From NCBI RefSeq assembly GCF_007741495.1, contig NZ_CP036262.1, positions 4,960,001 through 5,024,000 on the forward strand: 64,000 bases of DNA, in the 5' to 3' direction. This document shows, piece by piece, positions 18,495 to 28,839 of this stretch (position 1 is the stretch's first letter; each line of letters opens with the position of its first letter). Source of the DNA: Roseimaritima multifibrata (GTDB taxonomy: Bacteria; Planctomycetota; Planctomycetia; Pirellulales; Pirellulaceae). The notes beneath the pieces are model-generated. The model was not told where the DNA came from. It made no database searches and saw nothing but the letters and a program-made list of their open reading frames with translations. Position numbers and translations under genes: made by a program.

Positions 18495-21074
18495 TCAGCG
18501 CAACCATTCGATCCGCCGCGAAGCCACGTCCAGTACCCAGCAGACTATCGCCAGCATGACCAGCCAGGGCCAGATCGGCATCGCCCGCATGGCAATCCCC
18601 TCAGCCGGTCGCAATGATTCCAAAGGCGATGGGTTCCACATGCCTCCCGTCGTCCGAGCAATTTCTCGAAGTGTTTTTTCACCCAAGGGACGCAGCTGCA
18701 ATTCCGCGGGATAGCCAACCACCAGCGAACGAGACTGCCGAATCGGTTCTCCCTTTTCAGGCGTGACCAACAATTCCAACTGGTAAGTACCTTGTTGTTC
18801 CGTCGAAAACGGGGTTCCGTATCGTCCTGGCGCCAAAGCCTGAAGCGGCAAAACCGTTTGCGTTTGCAGAGGATCCAAAATCGTCAGCGAACCGGTTGCC
18901 TGCAGCAAAAAATCGCCGTCGGGAGTCACCGCGTCGACCGCGAATTCAGCCACATCCTCATCGCGTTGAATTTTCACCTGCAGATCATCGCTCTCATTCT
19001 GCCGCATCGCATGTCGAATGACCTGAGCCCAAAAGGTTCCAAATTCGGGCCATGCAAGCCACTCCGACGCCCACCGGCTTTTTGCATCGCTGGTAAACGC
19101 TACCGACATCCCCAGCCCTAACCGCCACCAGGACAACAACGGATCGCCCTCTTCGGTGGTGAGAATGACTTCGCTGGTCGCTTTCGGTTTTACCACCACA
19201 TACCCCATCAACAACGGGGCCAGGTCAAGATCGATACCTTCCAGTGCCGGGGTGTCGGAGTTAACCAGCGGGAGAAAAGGCAGCTCGTTCAAAGCGGTCT
19301 GGTTGGCTTGGATGGTTTCTTTTGCGAAGACCTGAGGCACCGATTGCGGGTCGGCACAAACATAATGTCGTCCGCCTCCGATCCGTGAAATTTCTTCCAA
19401 CATCGGATAGTCGGCGCCTTCTCCCATCGCGACCGTGGTCACGGTCATCTGTTGCCGAGCCATTTCGGCGGCCAGGGTAGGGAAGGCTCCCGGTTCCGAG
19501 ATCCCGTCGGTCAGAAGGATGCAATGTTTCAATTTGGCATTGGTTGCGGCCAAGGCATGAAAGGCCTGCTCCATCGCAGGGTACATATTGGTGCCGCCGC
19601 CAGCGTCCAGTTTAGAAATCTGCTTCAAAATCGCTGCTGATTCACTTCCGGGCCGGATTTCGCTGATCGTATAGGTTTCGTTATCGAATGCTAAAACTCC
19701 GATCGAATCCCGCGGTCCAATCAGTTCGACGGCCGCAGCCGCCGCGTCTTTCGCCAGCTCGATTTTCTCGCCCCCCATCGAACCACTCCGGTCAATCACC
19801 AACATGATGGCCAGCCCCGGTTTCTCACGGTCTTTTTCGATATCGCTATGCACCGGCAAAACGGCGTCCAGAGGAGACTTATAAAAACCGCCCAGGCTGA
19901 AGGTCTGATCGCCGCCTAACATGATCAATCCGCCTCCCAAATCCTGCACATAAGTCCGCACCAACTCCATCTGCTCAAGCGTCAGATCGGTCGCTGAGAT
20001 ATTGGATAGGATCAAACATTCAAAGGCTTGCAGATCGGATAGGTTCGAAGGCATTCCACTTGGCGGCCGTACTTCGACCTCGATCTGCTGTTCAGCCAAT
20101 GCCCAGCGAAACGGATCCATTTGCTCCACATCGGGATCCAGCAACAGCACACGAGGTTTCCCCGCCGCGCCAACGATTGCGGTTGCCTGATTGTTGTCCA
20201 GCAAGGTGTCCACATCGTCGACGTCCACAACGCGAGCAACGTAGGTCCGTTGGCGCTGGTTTAAAATCGATTGTTGGAAACGAAACCGATTCTCGCCAGG
20301 AACAAACTGATAAACCGAATCGGCCTGCTCGGGAACTCGGATATCGTCGGCAAACAGATCAATCCGGCCTGTCGCTCGAATGTTCGCATTGACCACCACT
20401 TCTAATGAAAATGGTTCACCTTGCTGCACCTGGACCGGAGCATTGATTTCCGCAACTTGAATTTCAGGTTCGGAGCGGACCGGTAAAGGAACCGTATCGA
20501 CGGGAACATTGCGATTGGCAAGCAAGCCCGCAGAACGACCACGCGTTGCATTGCCGTCGGACAACAGCACGACACGAGGCACGTACGAGGGCGGTATGGC
20601 GGCCAAACTAGCAACCAATGCCGCTTCGATATCGGTCCCCACATCCTCGGCGTTCCCTCCTGCCTGACGCCCCGCATCCGAGGCATTCTGCCAGGAATCC
20701 AGCAAGGCATGCGGCTGCCCGGCAAAGGGCAGAAAACGAATTTCCAGCCCCGAGCGTTCCTCCCCCGCAGCAACCACCTGTTCCAAATACCGATTTGCGA
20801 CTTCGGTCCCACTGGCATCCAGACTTAGACTTTGGTCGACGGCGTAAACCACCATCTGACGGGAAGTCGGTTCCAGCAAAGATGGACGCGTTAATGCCAA
20901 CAGTAAGGCCAAAACAATCAGGATCCGAAGTGTAAGGCTGATCCTCCGCTGCGATCGCGAGAACGCACTAAGGCTGCGCACATGAAACCAGACCAACAAC
21001 GGCACAAGAACCGCTGCCAAAATGAACCACTGTGGCAAAACCCATTGCCATTGACCGCCATGCCACGAATCCAT
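18495..21074 (-). CDS. VWA-domain membrane protein with glutamine-amidotransferase-like region
   Basis: An 859-residue protein. Two membrane segments lie near the N terminus (WFILAAVLVPLLVWF and LRILIVLALLLALTRP). A VWA-like segment begins VVYAVDQSLSLDASG, and a glutamine-amidotransferase-like region contains GGLIMLGGDQTFSLGGF. Next comes a canonical VWA domain with the metal-site motif DRSGSM in LVIDRSGSMGGEKIELAKDA, and then LLTDGISEPG. A last membrane helix, IWPWLVMLAIVCWVLDV, lies near the C terminus. This architecture is typical of large planctomycete VWA proteins. The ATG directly follows the TGA of the upstream gene (TGAATG), so the two are coupled. The role is probably in cell-envelope assembly or protein complexes, by inference only. 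Confidence 0.88.
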   Translation of the reverse strand: MDSWHGGQWQWVLPQWFILAAVLVPLLVWFHVRSLSAFSRSQRRISLTLRILIVLALLLALTRPSLLEPTSRQMVVYAVDQSLSLDASGTEVANRYLEQVVAAGEERSGLEIRFLPFAGQPHALLDSWQNASDAGRQAGGNAEDVGTDIEAALVASLAAIPPSYVPRVVLLSDGNATRGRSAGLLANRNVPVDTVPLPVRSEPEIQVAEINAPVQVQQGEPFSLEVVVNANIRATGRIDLFADDIRVPEQADSVYQFVPGENRFRFQQSILNQRQRTYVARVVDVDDVDTLLDNNQATAIVGAAGKPRVLLLDPDVEQMDPFRWALAEQQIEVEVRPPSGMPSNLSDLQAFECLILSNISATDLTLEQMELVRTYVQDLGGGLIMLGGDQTFSLGGFYKSPLDAVLPVHSDIEKDREKPGLAIMLVIDRSGSMGGEKIELAKDAAAAAVELIGPRDSIGVLAFDNETYTISEIRPGSESAAILKQISKLDAGGGTNMYPAMEQAFHALAATNAKLKHCILLTDGISEPGAFPTLAAEMARQQMTVTTVAMGEGADYPMLEEISRIGGGRHYVCADPQSVPQVFAKETIQANQTALNELPFLPLVNSDTPALEGIDLDLAPLLMGYVVVKPKATSEVILTTEEGDPLLSWWRLGLGMSVAFTSDAKSRWASEWLAWPEFGTFWAQVIRHAMRQNESDDLQVKIQRDEDVAEFAVDAVTPDGDFLLQATGSLTILDPLQTQTVLPLQALAPGRYGTPFSTEQQGTYQLELLVTPEKGEPIRQSRSLVVGYPAELQLRPLGEKTLREIARTTGGMWNPSPLESLRPAEGIAMRAMPIWPWLVMLAIVCWVLDVASRRIEWLR

Positions 21075-22934
21075 TCAGCCCACCATCCTGCGTTGATAGA
21101 ATCCCCATTCGATCACAAGCAAACCAATCGAGGCCGCAATGATGTACCACCAATAGGCAACAGGTTGTTTCCGCGATGTTTGTGCAGGCCGGTCGATTTC
21201 AGGACGATCCTGCAGCAAGTTACTTTCAGTGCGACTGGCCAGGTTGACCGCAATCGGTGCCGTGGCCACCTCTGTTTCAGCCGCTTGCACCGCCCCCGAA
21301 CCAACCGAGGCCCCCGAGCGTTCCAGTGAATGCCAGCCAACGGTTTCCCAAGGACCAATCGAGACCTGACCGTCCGTACCAAGCCGTTGAATCACTTGCC
21401 CGGTCCGCAGCGAAGGCGTCCACTCCAGCGATCGCAATGAAAGCCAGTCAATCGAATTACTTAGCAGAATGGGAAAGGCAACTCGCATCGGCAATTCGCC
21501 AGCTTCAATATTTCCAGACAACAGAACCATCCGCCGCAGCCCTCCCGCTTGCGGATTCGAACCATCCGGAACACGCTGGACCGCCATCATCACTTGATTC
21601 CCCGCGGCCTTCAGCAGCGGCTGATGATTGGGTGCCGTTAAGCGCAGTGCACGAGCCTCTGGCAAAGTCACGTTGACCAAATGAACATGGCTCAGCAGCG
21701 GAGACGAATCGGCTTGAGTTTCCACAATAGGCTGGGGGATCGAATCGCCAAGCTCCCAAAACGGCGAAGCGGCTGGTGGATTTAGAACCAACAGTGGCCC
21801 CGCGGGGAGTGGATTGGGGACGACGCCATTTAAAACGGTCACCCCGTTGGCAGGCCGAGGAGAAAGCGGTGATATCGATTCGAATAATTCAACGCCAGCG
21901 ATCGACCGCAAACCATTTGCGACAAAGGTAGCTGGCACCTCACTCACCAAATTGACAGGAACGGAAGGCCGCGGCGGCAGATAAGCGAAGGCTTCGTTGT
22001 CGACAGCCAGTCCATCGGTCCCCGCAAAGATTTCCAACCGAGCCGTCAACTTGCCACCGTTCGCGGTCACATGCTGCCAATCTTTTCGCCAAACTTTTCT
22101 CCCGGTCAATTCGATCGGCCAGACATCCAACAACTCTCCCTCCAGCTCTAGATGCACGCGTCCCGAAATGGGAGCGTCTGCCGCGTCGATGAACGATTCA
22201 ACCTCCAGCATGACCGTAACGCCCAACGGATCGTTGAAGGACCGGCGAGCCTGAAACTGAGTGATCCCGGCGTTCGCGACCGGGCGTCCGACAGAAAGAA
22301 TTCTTACCCCCTCAAATTCTTCCAAGCGTTCAGCAACCCAGGTCCCACCAGCCCCGTCGGTCACAACGACAATCTCGACAGAAGACTGGTCCGGAGCTAA
22401 ACGAGAAGCCATTTCGATCGCGGCAAGTAAATCGGTGGGCCCGTCCCCCGATTTCAGCGTGGGCAAACGGTCGCGTACGGCGGCTGCGGAATCGGACATT
22501 CCGACAATCACTTGAACCGGCTGGCCAGTCGCCAACAATGCGACCTGTTGACCGTCCGTAACCGAACGCAATTCGGCATCGATGGCTGCCAGTGCTTGCT
22601 GCCAGCGACTGCCCGAACCGTCGGTCGCTTGCATACTAGCCGACCGATCCAGCACAAAAATCAAATGCTTCTGCGACGCGGAATCGACAGGTTGCTGTGG
22701 ATTTAGCAATGCAAAGACCAGAATTCCAAGAATCAGCAACTGCAGAAACAAACTGCCCACATACCGCAAAGGCCCGCCCCAAGATCGAGGCGGCTGATCA
22801 TGAAATGCTTGGTCCCAGAACTGTAAAGTGGCAATGGCTTGCGACTTCCGTCTTGAACGCAGGAAAAAACAGGCGACGATTGGAATCGCCGCTAGCAACC
22901 ATATCCAACGTTCAGGGGAAGCAAAATTCAGCAT
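21075..22934 (-). CDS. BatA/VWA-domain membrane protein
   Basis: A 619-residue protein. The N terminus has the Aerotolerance/BatA layout: a first membrane helix (WIWLLAAIPIVACFFL), the motif SQAIATLQFWDQAF, a second helix (LFLQLLILGILVFALLNPQ), then a VWA domain starting IFVLDRSASM with the metal-site Asp-x-Ser-x-Ser. A long extracytoplasmic region of beta type follows, and a final helix (AYWWYIIAASIGLLVIEW). It is translationally coupled to the downstream VWA gene. MoxR and DUF58 genes normally found beside such proteins are not in the window, because the next gene upstream is divergent and unrelated. The function is therefore only inferred as an envelope complex. Confidence 0.88.
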   Translation of the reverse strand: MLNFASPERWIWLLAAIPIVACFFLRSRRKSQAIATLQFWDQAFHDQPPRSWGGPLRYVGSLFLQLLILGILVFALLNPQQPVDSASQKHLIFVLDRSASMQATDGSGSRWQQALAAIDAELRSVTDGQQVALLATGQPVQVIVGMSDSAAAVRDRLPTLKSGDGPTDLLAAIEMASRLAPDQSSVEIVVVTDGAGGTWVAERLEEFEGVRILSVGRPVANAGITQFQARRSFNDPLGVTVMLEVESFIDAADAPISGRVHLELEGELLDVWPIELTGRKVWRKDWQHVTANGGKLTARLEIFAGTDGLAVDNEAFAYLPPRPSVPVNLVSEVPATFVANGLRSIAGVELFESISPLSPRPANGVTVLNGVVPNPLPAGPLLVLNPPAASPFWELGDSIPQPIVETQADSSPLLSHVHLVNVTLPEARALRLTAPNHQPLLKAAGNQVMMAVQRVPDGSNPQAGGLRRMVLLSGNIEAGELPMRVAFPILLSNSIDWLSLRSLEWTPSLRTGQVIQRLGTDGQVSIGPWETVGWHSLERSGASVGSGAVQAAETEVATAPIAVNLASRTESNLLQDRPEIDRPAQTSRKQPVAYWWYIIAASIGLLVIEWGFYQRRMVG

Positions 22935-23060
22935 CAGAGCAAGTTGTGGGGGGGTACCCCCTGTTTTCCTTATAGATTTGTCTAGCGTCGAGAGCCAAAA
23001 TCCCGCAAAATGCAGGTTGATTTGATGTAACGATTGATTGCCACGTGTCTGAGCGACCGT

Positions 23061-23789
23061 ATGTCCTTGCTGATTTCCTGCGAAAACGGAGGTACCGAGG
23101 TCCCCCGTTTCATCGCCGACGCTTTTTCAAGCGTTAAGGCTAGGCAGGATTTAGCGACATCTCGTGGATTTGACCACGGCGCTCGCACCGCGGCAACGTG
23201 GCTTTCGCGACTGACAAATTCACCGCTGGTCGCTTGCCAGTTTACTCGACTTGCGATCGACGTGAATCATTCATTGCACCATCGTCACCTGCTATCGAAG
23301 TATACCAAAAAGCAGCCTGCAGAACTGCGGTCCGAGCTGGCCGAAAGGCTCTATAAACCGTACCGCCGCGAAGTTCGCAACAAGGTCGAGCATCTGCTGA
23401 CGCGGCACGCCTACGTGATCCACGTGGCCGTGCGAACCTTTCCTCCCGTGGGGAGGAAAGGCCCCCGGCGGACGGATATCGGTTTGGCCTACGACTCGCG
23501 TCGAGACGAAGAACTAGAACTTTGTCTTGATTGGTACGAAGAAATGTACGATATCCTCCCGTGGGTACGGGTTCGTCGTAACTATCCCTTTCGCGGCCGC
23601 CGCGACAGCTTGGTTAAATCCTTGAGGGATCAATTTTCTGAAGATGAATACATCGGCGTTGAAATCCACCTCAATCAGGCCTGGGCAGCACGGCAAACTC
23701 AAGTTCGTGACCGCACCCTTTTGGGAATCGCCAAAAGCCTAGCAAACATTCTGGACCTTCCTCTGGCAACCGCCATCGAAGCCGCTTGA
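23061..23789 (+). CDS. N-formylglutamate amidohydrolase family protein
   Basis: A 242-residue soluble protein. The start MSLLISCENGGTEVP matches the metal-binding N terminus of predicted N-formylglutamate amidohydrolases. Further motifs are GFDHGARTAATWLS, CQFTRLAIDVNHS and a late GVEIHLNQAW, in place of the usual E-H-N motif. Such enzymes hydrolyse N-formyl-glutamate or related amides, and many family members have no tested substrate. The ATG at 23061 is chosen over a TTG at 23034. There is no histidine-degradation gene nearby, so a hut role is not supported by context. Confidence 0.8.
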   Translation: MSLLISCENGGTEVPRFIADAFSSVKARQDLATSRGFDHGARTAATWLSRLTNSPLVACQFTRLAIDVNHSLHHRHLLSKYTKKQPAELRSELAERLYKPYRREVRNKVEHLLTRHAYVIHVAVRTFPPVGRKGPRRTDIGLAYDSRRDEELELCLDWYEEMYDILPWVRVRRNYPFRGRRDSLVKSLRDQFSEDEYIGVEIHLNQAWAARQTQVRDRTLLGIAKSLANILDLPLATAIEAA

Positions 23790-23887
23790 GCGTCCAAGGC
23801 TGACTTCACCGTTTGACAAACCGCGTGTGCTCGCACGCAGGCTGATCTTTTTCCTCTGAATTTTTAATCCTGCGTTGGTTTTCTTCT

Positions 23888-26071
23888 ATGGCTGCTACTT
23901 CCTCTGCTTCGACCGACCTTGGTGCCTTCGCCAAAATCATTGCTGCCGAACTGAACCTACCGGAGCGACAGGTACTGGCAGCCGTCGACCTGCTGGGATC
24001 CGGGAATACCATCCCCTTTATCGCCCGATACCGAAAAGAAGTGACGCAGGGGCTGGATGAAATCGCACTGCGAGCTATTGAAGATGCCCTGGAACGACAA
24101 CAGAATCTTGCCGCCCGGCGATCCACGGTCCTAAAAAGTATCGAACAACAAGGTGCGATGACCGATGACCTGCGGAAACAGATCCATGCCTGCACCGACA
24201 TTCAACAACTGGAATTGCTTTACCTACCGTACAAGCCAAAACGGCGTACCAGGGCGACGATCGCGCGCGAACGAGGGCTGCAACCGCTAGCCGATCAATT
24301 GCTGCAGCTGACCTCATTGAACCAAAGCAAAGAGCAATTCCTTAAGGCGTTTGTCGATTCAGACAAAGAGGTCCCCGATACCGAAACGGCCCTCAAAGGA
24401 GCGATGGATATCATCGCCGAACAATGGTCGGAAACACCTGAAACCCGAACCTGGCTAGCCAAGAAAGCTCAATCGGAAGGACGCATTGCCTCGAAGGTCA
24501 AACGTGGCAAGAAAGAGGAAGCCGCGAAATTTGAACTGTATATCGACCACAATGAAGCGGCAAAAAAAATCCCCTCACACCGCTTGCTAGCAATGCTGCG
24601 TGGAGAATCCGAAGGGGTTTTGAACGTCGGAATTTCAGTCGATGATGCCCCCGTCCTGCGAGAACTAAAATCAAAACTGGTCGCGAATCCCCCCGCAGAG
24701 TTCAAACAGGATCTGCTGGAAACGGTCGAAGATTGTTATCAACGATTGTTAATGCCCGCAACCGAATCGGCGATCTTGCAATCGCTGAAAGCGGCCGCCG
24801 ACGAATCGGCGATCGACGTGTTTGGAAAGAACCTGCATGAATTATTGATGGCCCCACCGGCGGGACCTCGAGTCACGATCGGCATCGATCCTGGTTTCCG
24901 AACCGGATGCAAAATTGCAGTGGTCGACGAAACGGGGCAATTCCTCAGCAACACCACGATTTATCCGACACCTCCTAAACAGGACACCGATGGGGCCGGG
25001 AAGGTCTTGCTGCGATTCATCGAAAAATTCCACGTCGAACTGATCGCGATCGGCAATGGAACGGCCTCGCGAGAAACCGATGCCTTTGTCGGCCAATTGA
25101 TCCGCGATCACAATCTGGCGGTCACCAAGGTCATGGTCAGCGAAGCGGGCGCATCGATCTACTCGGCCAGCGAACTTGCCGCCAAAGAATTTCCCGACTT
25201 GGACATCACCGTTCGGGGGGCGATCAGTATCGCTAGGCGACTGCAAGACCCGTTGGCTGAATTGGTCAAATCGGATCCCAAATCGATTGGGGTAGGGCAG
25301 TACCAACACGATGTGAACCAAAGCCTACTACGAAAATGCCTGGATCGAACCGTCCAGTCATGCGTTAACCGCGTCGGCGTGGACCTGAACATGGCAAGTG
25401 CTCCCTTGCTAGCTCAAGTGGCTGGCATCGGCCCTAAAATCGCCGAGAACATTGTTCAGTACCGCAACGAGAACGGACGTTTCCGCAACCGCAAGGAACT
25501 GACCAAAGTCCCCAAGCTAGGAAAAAAAGCGTTCGAGCAAGCGGCTGGTTTCTTGCGCATCCGAGGAGGCGACGAACCGCTGGACAATTCTGCCGTCCAT
25601 CCGGAAAGCTATCCGGTCGTCGCCAAGATGGCTCAGCAACTGCAAACCAAAACGGATGCATTGGTAGGGAATGCCACCCTCAGCAGCAAATTAAAAGCGG
25701 CCGATTTCGTCGACAAGAAATTTGGAATGCCGACCATTCAAGACATTCTAAGTGAACTTGGGAAGCCGGGACGCGACCCACGTAGTGAATTCCGCGCCGT
25801 CCAGTTTGATGATACCGTCAACACGATGGAGGACCTCAAACCAGGACTGATCCTGGAGGGGGTGATCACCAATGTCACGCACTTCGGAGCCTTCGTGGAC
25901 ATCGGAGTCCACCAAGACGGATTAATCCATATCTCCCAATTAGCCGACACCTATGTCAGCGACCCTGCCGAAATTGTTTCGGTCGGCGACGTCGTCAAAG
26001 TCAAAGTTCTGGAAATCGATATTCCTCGAAAACGAATCTCGGTTTCACGTCGACTGCAAGCAAATGCCTAA
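23888..26071 (+). CDS. tex: Tex-family RNA-binding transcription accessory protein
   Basis: A 727-residue protein with the standard Tex order. The Tex N-terminal helical region (about residues 1-190) contains GSGNTIPFIARYRKEVTQGL. A YqgF/RuvC-like domain begins near residue 325 (RVTIGIDPGFRTGCKIAVVD). Helix-hairpin-helix segments include AGIGPKIAENIVQYRNENG and KVPKLGKKAFEQAAGF. A C-terminal S1 domain (about residues 650-725) contains GVITNVTHFGAFVDIGVHQDGL. The length and all domains are normal. It is likely cytoplasmic and acts in transcription or RNA processing. The ATG is preceded by a T-rich leader without a strong ribosome site. It is monocistronic by position. Confidence 0.96.
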   Translation: MAATSSASTDLGAFAKIIAAELNLPERQVLAAVDLLGSGNTIPFIARYRKEVTQGLDEIALRAIEDALERQQNLAARRSTVLKSIEQQGAMTDDLRKQIHACTDIQQLELLYLPYKPKRRTRATIARERGLQPLADQLLQLTSLNQSKEQFLKAFVDSDKEVPDTETALKGAMDIIAEQWSETPETRTWLAKKAQSEGRIASKVKRGKKEEAAKFELYIDHNEAAKKIPSHRLLAMLRGESEGVLNVGISVDDAPVLRELKSKLVANPPAEFKQDLLETVEDCYQRLLMPATESAILQSLKAAADESAIDVFGKNLHELLMAPPAGPRVTIGIDPGFRTGCKIAVVDETGQFLSNTTIYPTPPKQDTDGAGKVLLRFIEKFHVELIAIGNGTASRETDAFVGQLIRDHNLAVTKVMVSEAGASIYSASELAAKEFPDLDITVRGAISIARRLQDPLAELVKSDPKSIGVGQYQHDVNQSLLRKCLDRTVQSCVNRVGVDLNMASAPLLAQVAGIGPKIAENIVQYRNENGRFRNRKELTKVPKLGKKAFEQAAGFLRIRGGDEPLDNSAVHPESYPVVAKMAQQLQTKTDALVGNATLSSKLKAADFVDKKFGMPTIQDILSELGKPGRDPRSEFRAVQFDDTVNTMEDLKPGLILEGVITNVTHFGAFVDIGVHQDGLIHISQLADTYVSDPAEIVSVGDVVKVKVLEIDIPRKRISVSRRLQANA

Positions 26072-26343
26072 AAACGCGAGCTAATCTTCCGTTAACGACA
26101 CCTTTGTGCGGCACAATCGCCCCCAACAAGCCTTGCCCGGTGGATGGTTCAGCATGGTTGTCGACAGCAACCTAGGCTTGTTAGAGAATGCAGTTCCGGT
26201 CTCCGGTGGAACTTCCGGAAATGCCTAATCAAAACGATAATCCGTTAAAACCGAAATTGTTTTCCCGATAAAAGAATCCTCTCTTTTGCGGGGACTCGGC
26301 TTTTTAAATAGTTCTTTTTCGCTAGCAACGACTCCTCTACTTG

Positions 26344-28830
26344 ATGACGGTCATGAGCAACACACTCGATCAGAAACCGGCAGCCCTCGACAAAAACGAC
26401 GAACAAATTTTGGGGCCGTTGCCTACCGAAATGCGACGTCACCTTTGCTACACGCTGGGACACCCCAATTCGAACGGGGATCTAAAATATTACTACCAAG
26501 CCCTTGCTTTGGCCGTTCGCGATCGCGTTTGCCAGCAGTGGCAGGCGACTCGTCAGCGATTTGCGTCCAGCACTGGCCGCCGGGTTCATTACCTATCGCT
26601 TGAATTTTTGCTCGGCCGTTCGCTAAACAACGCGGTGCTGAATCTTGACCTAGCCGAATCGGTCAAAAGCGCCCTTAAGCAGTACGGGTGCGAACTGGAA
26701 GAAGTCGCCGAAGCCGAATTGGATGCAGGCCTTGGAAATGGTGGCTTGGGCCGCTTGGCCGCTTGCTTCCTGGACAGCTGTGCCAACCTGGAACTACCCG
26801 TTGCAGGTTACGGAATCCGCTACGAATTTGGCATGTTCCACCAGCACATCGAAAACGGCCGTCAGGTGGAAGATCCCGACCACTGGTTGCGTGATGGAAA
26901 TCCTTGGGAAATCAAACGCCCCGAATCGACCCGAACGATCAAACTGTACGGTCACACCGAACGATATCATGACGCCGAAGGCGTTCCGCACAGCCGCTGG
27001 GTTGGAACCCAAGACCTGCTGGCGTTACCGTTTGACATGCCCATCCCAGGCTATAAAAACGAAACGGTTAACACCCTCCGCTTGTGGAAAGCGACCACGA
27101 CCGACGTCTTCGATTTGGCTGAATTCAACTCGGGCAGCTATCCCGAAGCGGTTGCTGAAAAGAACAACGCCGAACAAATTTCGATGGTCTTGTATCCCAA
27201 CGATGCCAGCGAAAACGGCAAAGAACTGCGTCTGAAACAACAATACTTCTTGGTTTCAGCCAGCCTTCAAGACGTATTGGCTCAGTGGGTCAACCAATAC
27301 GGCGACGATTTCACCGATTTCGGCAAGAAGAACTGCTTCCAGTTAAACGACACCCATCCCGCGAGTGCCGTGCCTGAACTGATGCGGTTGCTGATGGACG
27401 AACATGGTTTGGCCTGGGACGACGCTTGGAAGATCACGTCCGAGTGCATGGCCTACACCAACCATACGCTCCTACCAGAGGCTCTCGAACGCTGGTCCGT
27501 TGGACTGTTCAGCCACCTGCTGCCGCGTCTGCTTGAAATCATCTACGAAATCAACGAACGCTTCCTTGGTGAAGTGGCAAAACTGTATCCGGGCGACCTA
27601 GAAATTCGCAAACGCGTTTCTTTGATCGAAGAGGGCGACCATCCTCACATCCGGATGGCTTACCTAAGCATCGTCGGCAGTTTCTCGGTCAACGGGGTTG
27701 CCGCCCTGCATACCGAATTGCTGAAGTCGGGATTGTTCTCGGACTTCTATAAAATCTGGCCTAAGAAATTTAACAACAAAACCAATGGCGTCACACAACG
27801 TCGTTGGCTGTCGCACTGCAACCCAGGACTTCGTGGTTTGTTGAACGACACCATTGGCGACCAGTGGGAAGCAAACCTAGAAGAGATGGCCAAATTGGCC
27901 GATTTTGCCGACGACCCTGCGTTCCACGAGCGTTGGGCAGAGGTAAAGCTTGCCAACAAACGACGACTGGCTGAATACGTCAAAGAAAACACGGGAATCG
28001 TGTTCCCTGAAAACGCGATGTTCGATGTTCAAGTAAAGCGAATTCACGAATACAAACGCCAATTGCTAAACGTGATGCATGTGGTCCATCTGTACGACCG
28101 TATTCGCCGTGGGGAAACCCAGGGAATGGTCCCTCGATGCGTACTGATTGGCGGCAAGGCAGCCCCTGGTTATCACATCGCAAAACTGATCGTCAAATTG
28201 ACCAACAACGTTGCCAATGTCATCAACAATGACCCCAAGAACGATCTGTTGAAATTGGTTTTCTTCCCCAACTATCGTGTCTCTGCGATGGAAGTGATCT
28301 GCCCGGGGACCGAGTTGTCCGAGCAGATTTCGACCGCTGGGAAGGAAGCGTCTGGTACCGGGAACATGAAATTCATGATGAACGGAGCCCTCACGATCGG
28401 GACCCTCGACGGTGCCAATATCGAAATCCGCGAAAAAGCGGGTGAGGAAAATTTCTTCCTCTTCGGGATGGACGCCAACGAAGTCACACAGACCCGTAAA
28501 GACTATCGTCCAAACGAGATCATCTCTGCCGATTCGGATATCCGCCGGGTCATGGAATTGATCGAAGGTGGCCACTTCAACGCCAATGAGCCAGGAATTT
28601 TTGATCTCTTGACCTCCGGCGTCCGTAACTCCGAAGATCAATGGTTGACGATCGCTGATTTCCGCAGCTACATCGACGCCCAACAGCAAGTCGAAGCCAC
28701 TTATCAGGATCAGAAAAAATGGAACCGAATGAGCATTCTCAATTCGGCCCATAGTGGCTGGTTCTCCAGCGACCGTACGATCCAACAATACGCGGACGAA
28801 ATCTGGGGCGTTAAGCCTCTGGAACGGTAG
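26344..28830 (+). CDS. glgP: Glycogen/starch phosphorylase
   Basis: This PLP-dependent enzyme releases glucose-1-phosphate from glycogen. The 828-residue protein has all the expected landmarks: YLSLEFLLGRSLNNAV near the N terminus, GNGGLGRLAACFLDS, FQLNDTHPA, ESLR-region equivalents, FDVQVKRIHEYKRQLLN, and the PLP-binding lysine (about Lys676) in SGTGNMKFMMNG, followed by IGTLDGANIEI. Three possible starts lie close together (TTG 26341, ATG 26344, ATG 26353), and none has a clear ribosome site. It is followed after nine bases by a 4-alpha-glucanotransferase gene, so the pair forms a glycogen-degradation operon. Confidence 0.97.
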   Translation: MTVMSNTLDQKPAALDKNDEQILGPLPTEMRRHLCYTLGHPNSNGDLKYYYQALALAVRDRVCQQWQATRQRFASSTGRRVHYLSLEFLLGRSLNNAVLNLDLAESVKSALKQYGCELEEVAEAELDAGLGNGGLGRLAACFLDSCANLELPVAGYGIRYEFGMFHQHIENGRQVEDPDHWLRDGNPWEIKRPESTRTIKLYGHTERYHDAEGVPHSRWVGTQDLLALPFDMPIPGYKNETVNTLRLWKATTTDVFDLAEFNSGSYPEAVAEKNNAEQISMVLYPNDASENGKELRLKQQYFLVSASLQDVLAQWVNQYGDDFTDFGKKNCFQLNDTHPASAVPELMRLLMDEHGLAWDDAWKITSECMAYTNHTLLPEALERWSVGLFSHLLPRLLEIIYEINERFLGEVAKLYPGDLEIRKRVSLIEEGDHPHIRMAYLSIVGSFSVNGVAALHTELLKSGLFSDFYKIWPKKFNNKTNGVTQRRWLSHCNPGLRGLLNDTIGDQWEANLEEMAKLADFADDPAFHERWAEVKLANKRRLAEYVKENTGIVFPENAMFDVQVKRIHEYKRQLLNVMHVVHLYDRIRRGETQGMVPRCVLIGGKAAPGYHIAKLIVKLTNNVANVINNDPKNDLLKLVFFPNYRVSAMEVICPGTELSEQISTAGKEASGTGNMKFMMNGALTIGTLDGANIEIREKAGEENFFLFGMDANEVTQTRKDYRPNEIISADSDIRRVMELIEGGHFNANEPGIFDLLTSGVRNSEDQWLTIADFRSYIDAQQQVEATYQDQKKWNRMSILNSAHSGWFSSDRTIQQYADEIWGVKPLER

Positions 28831-28839
28831 GTTTATCTA

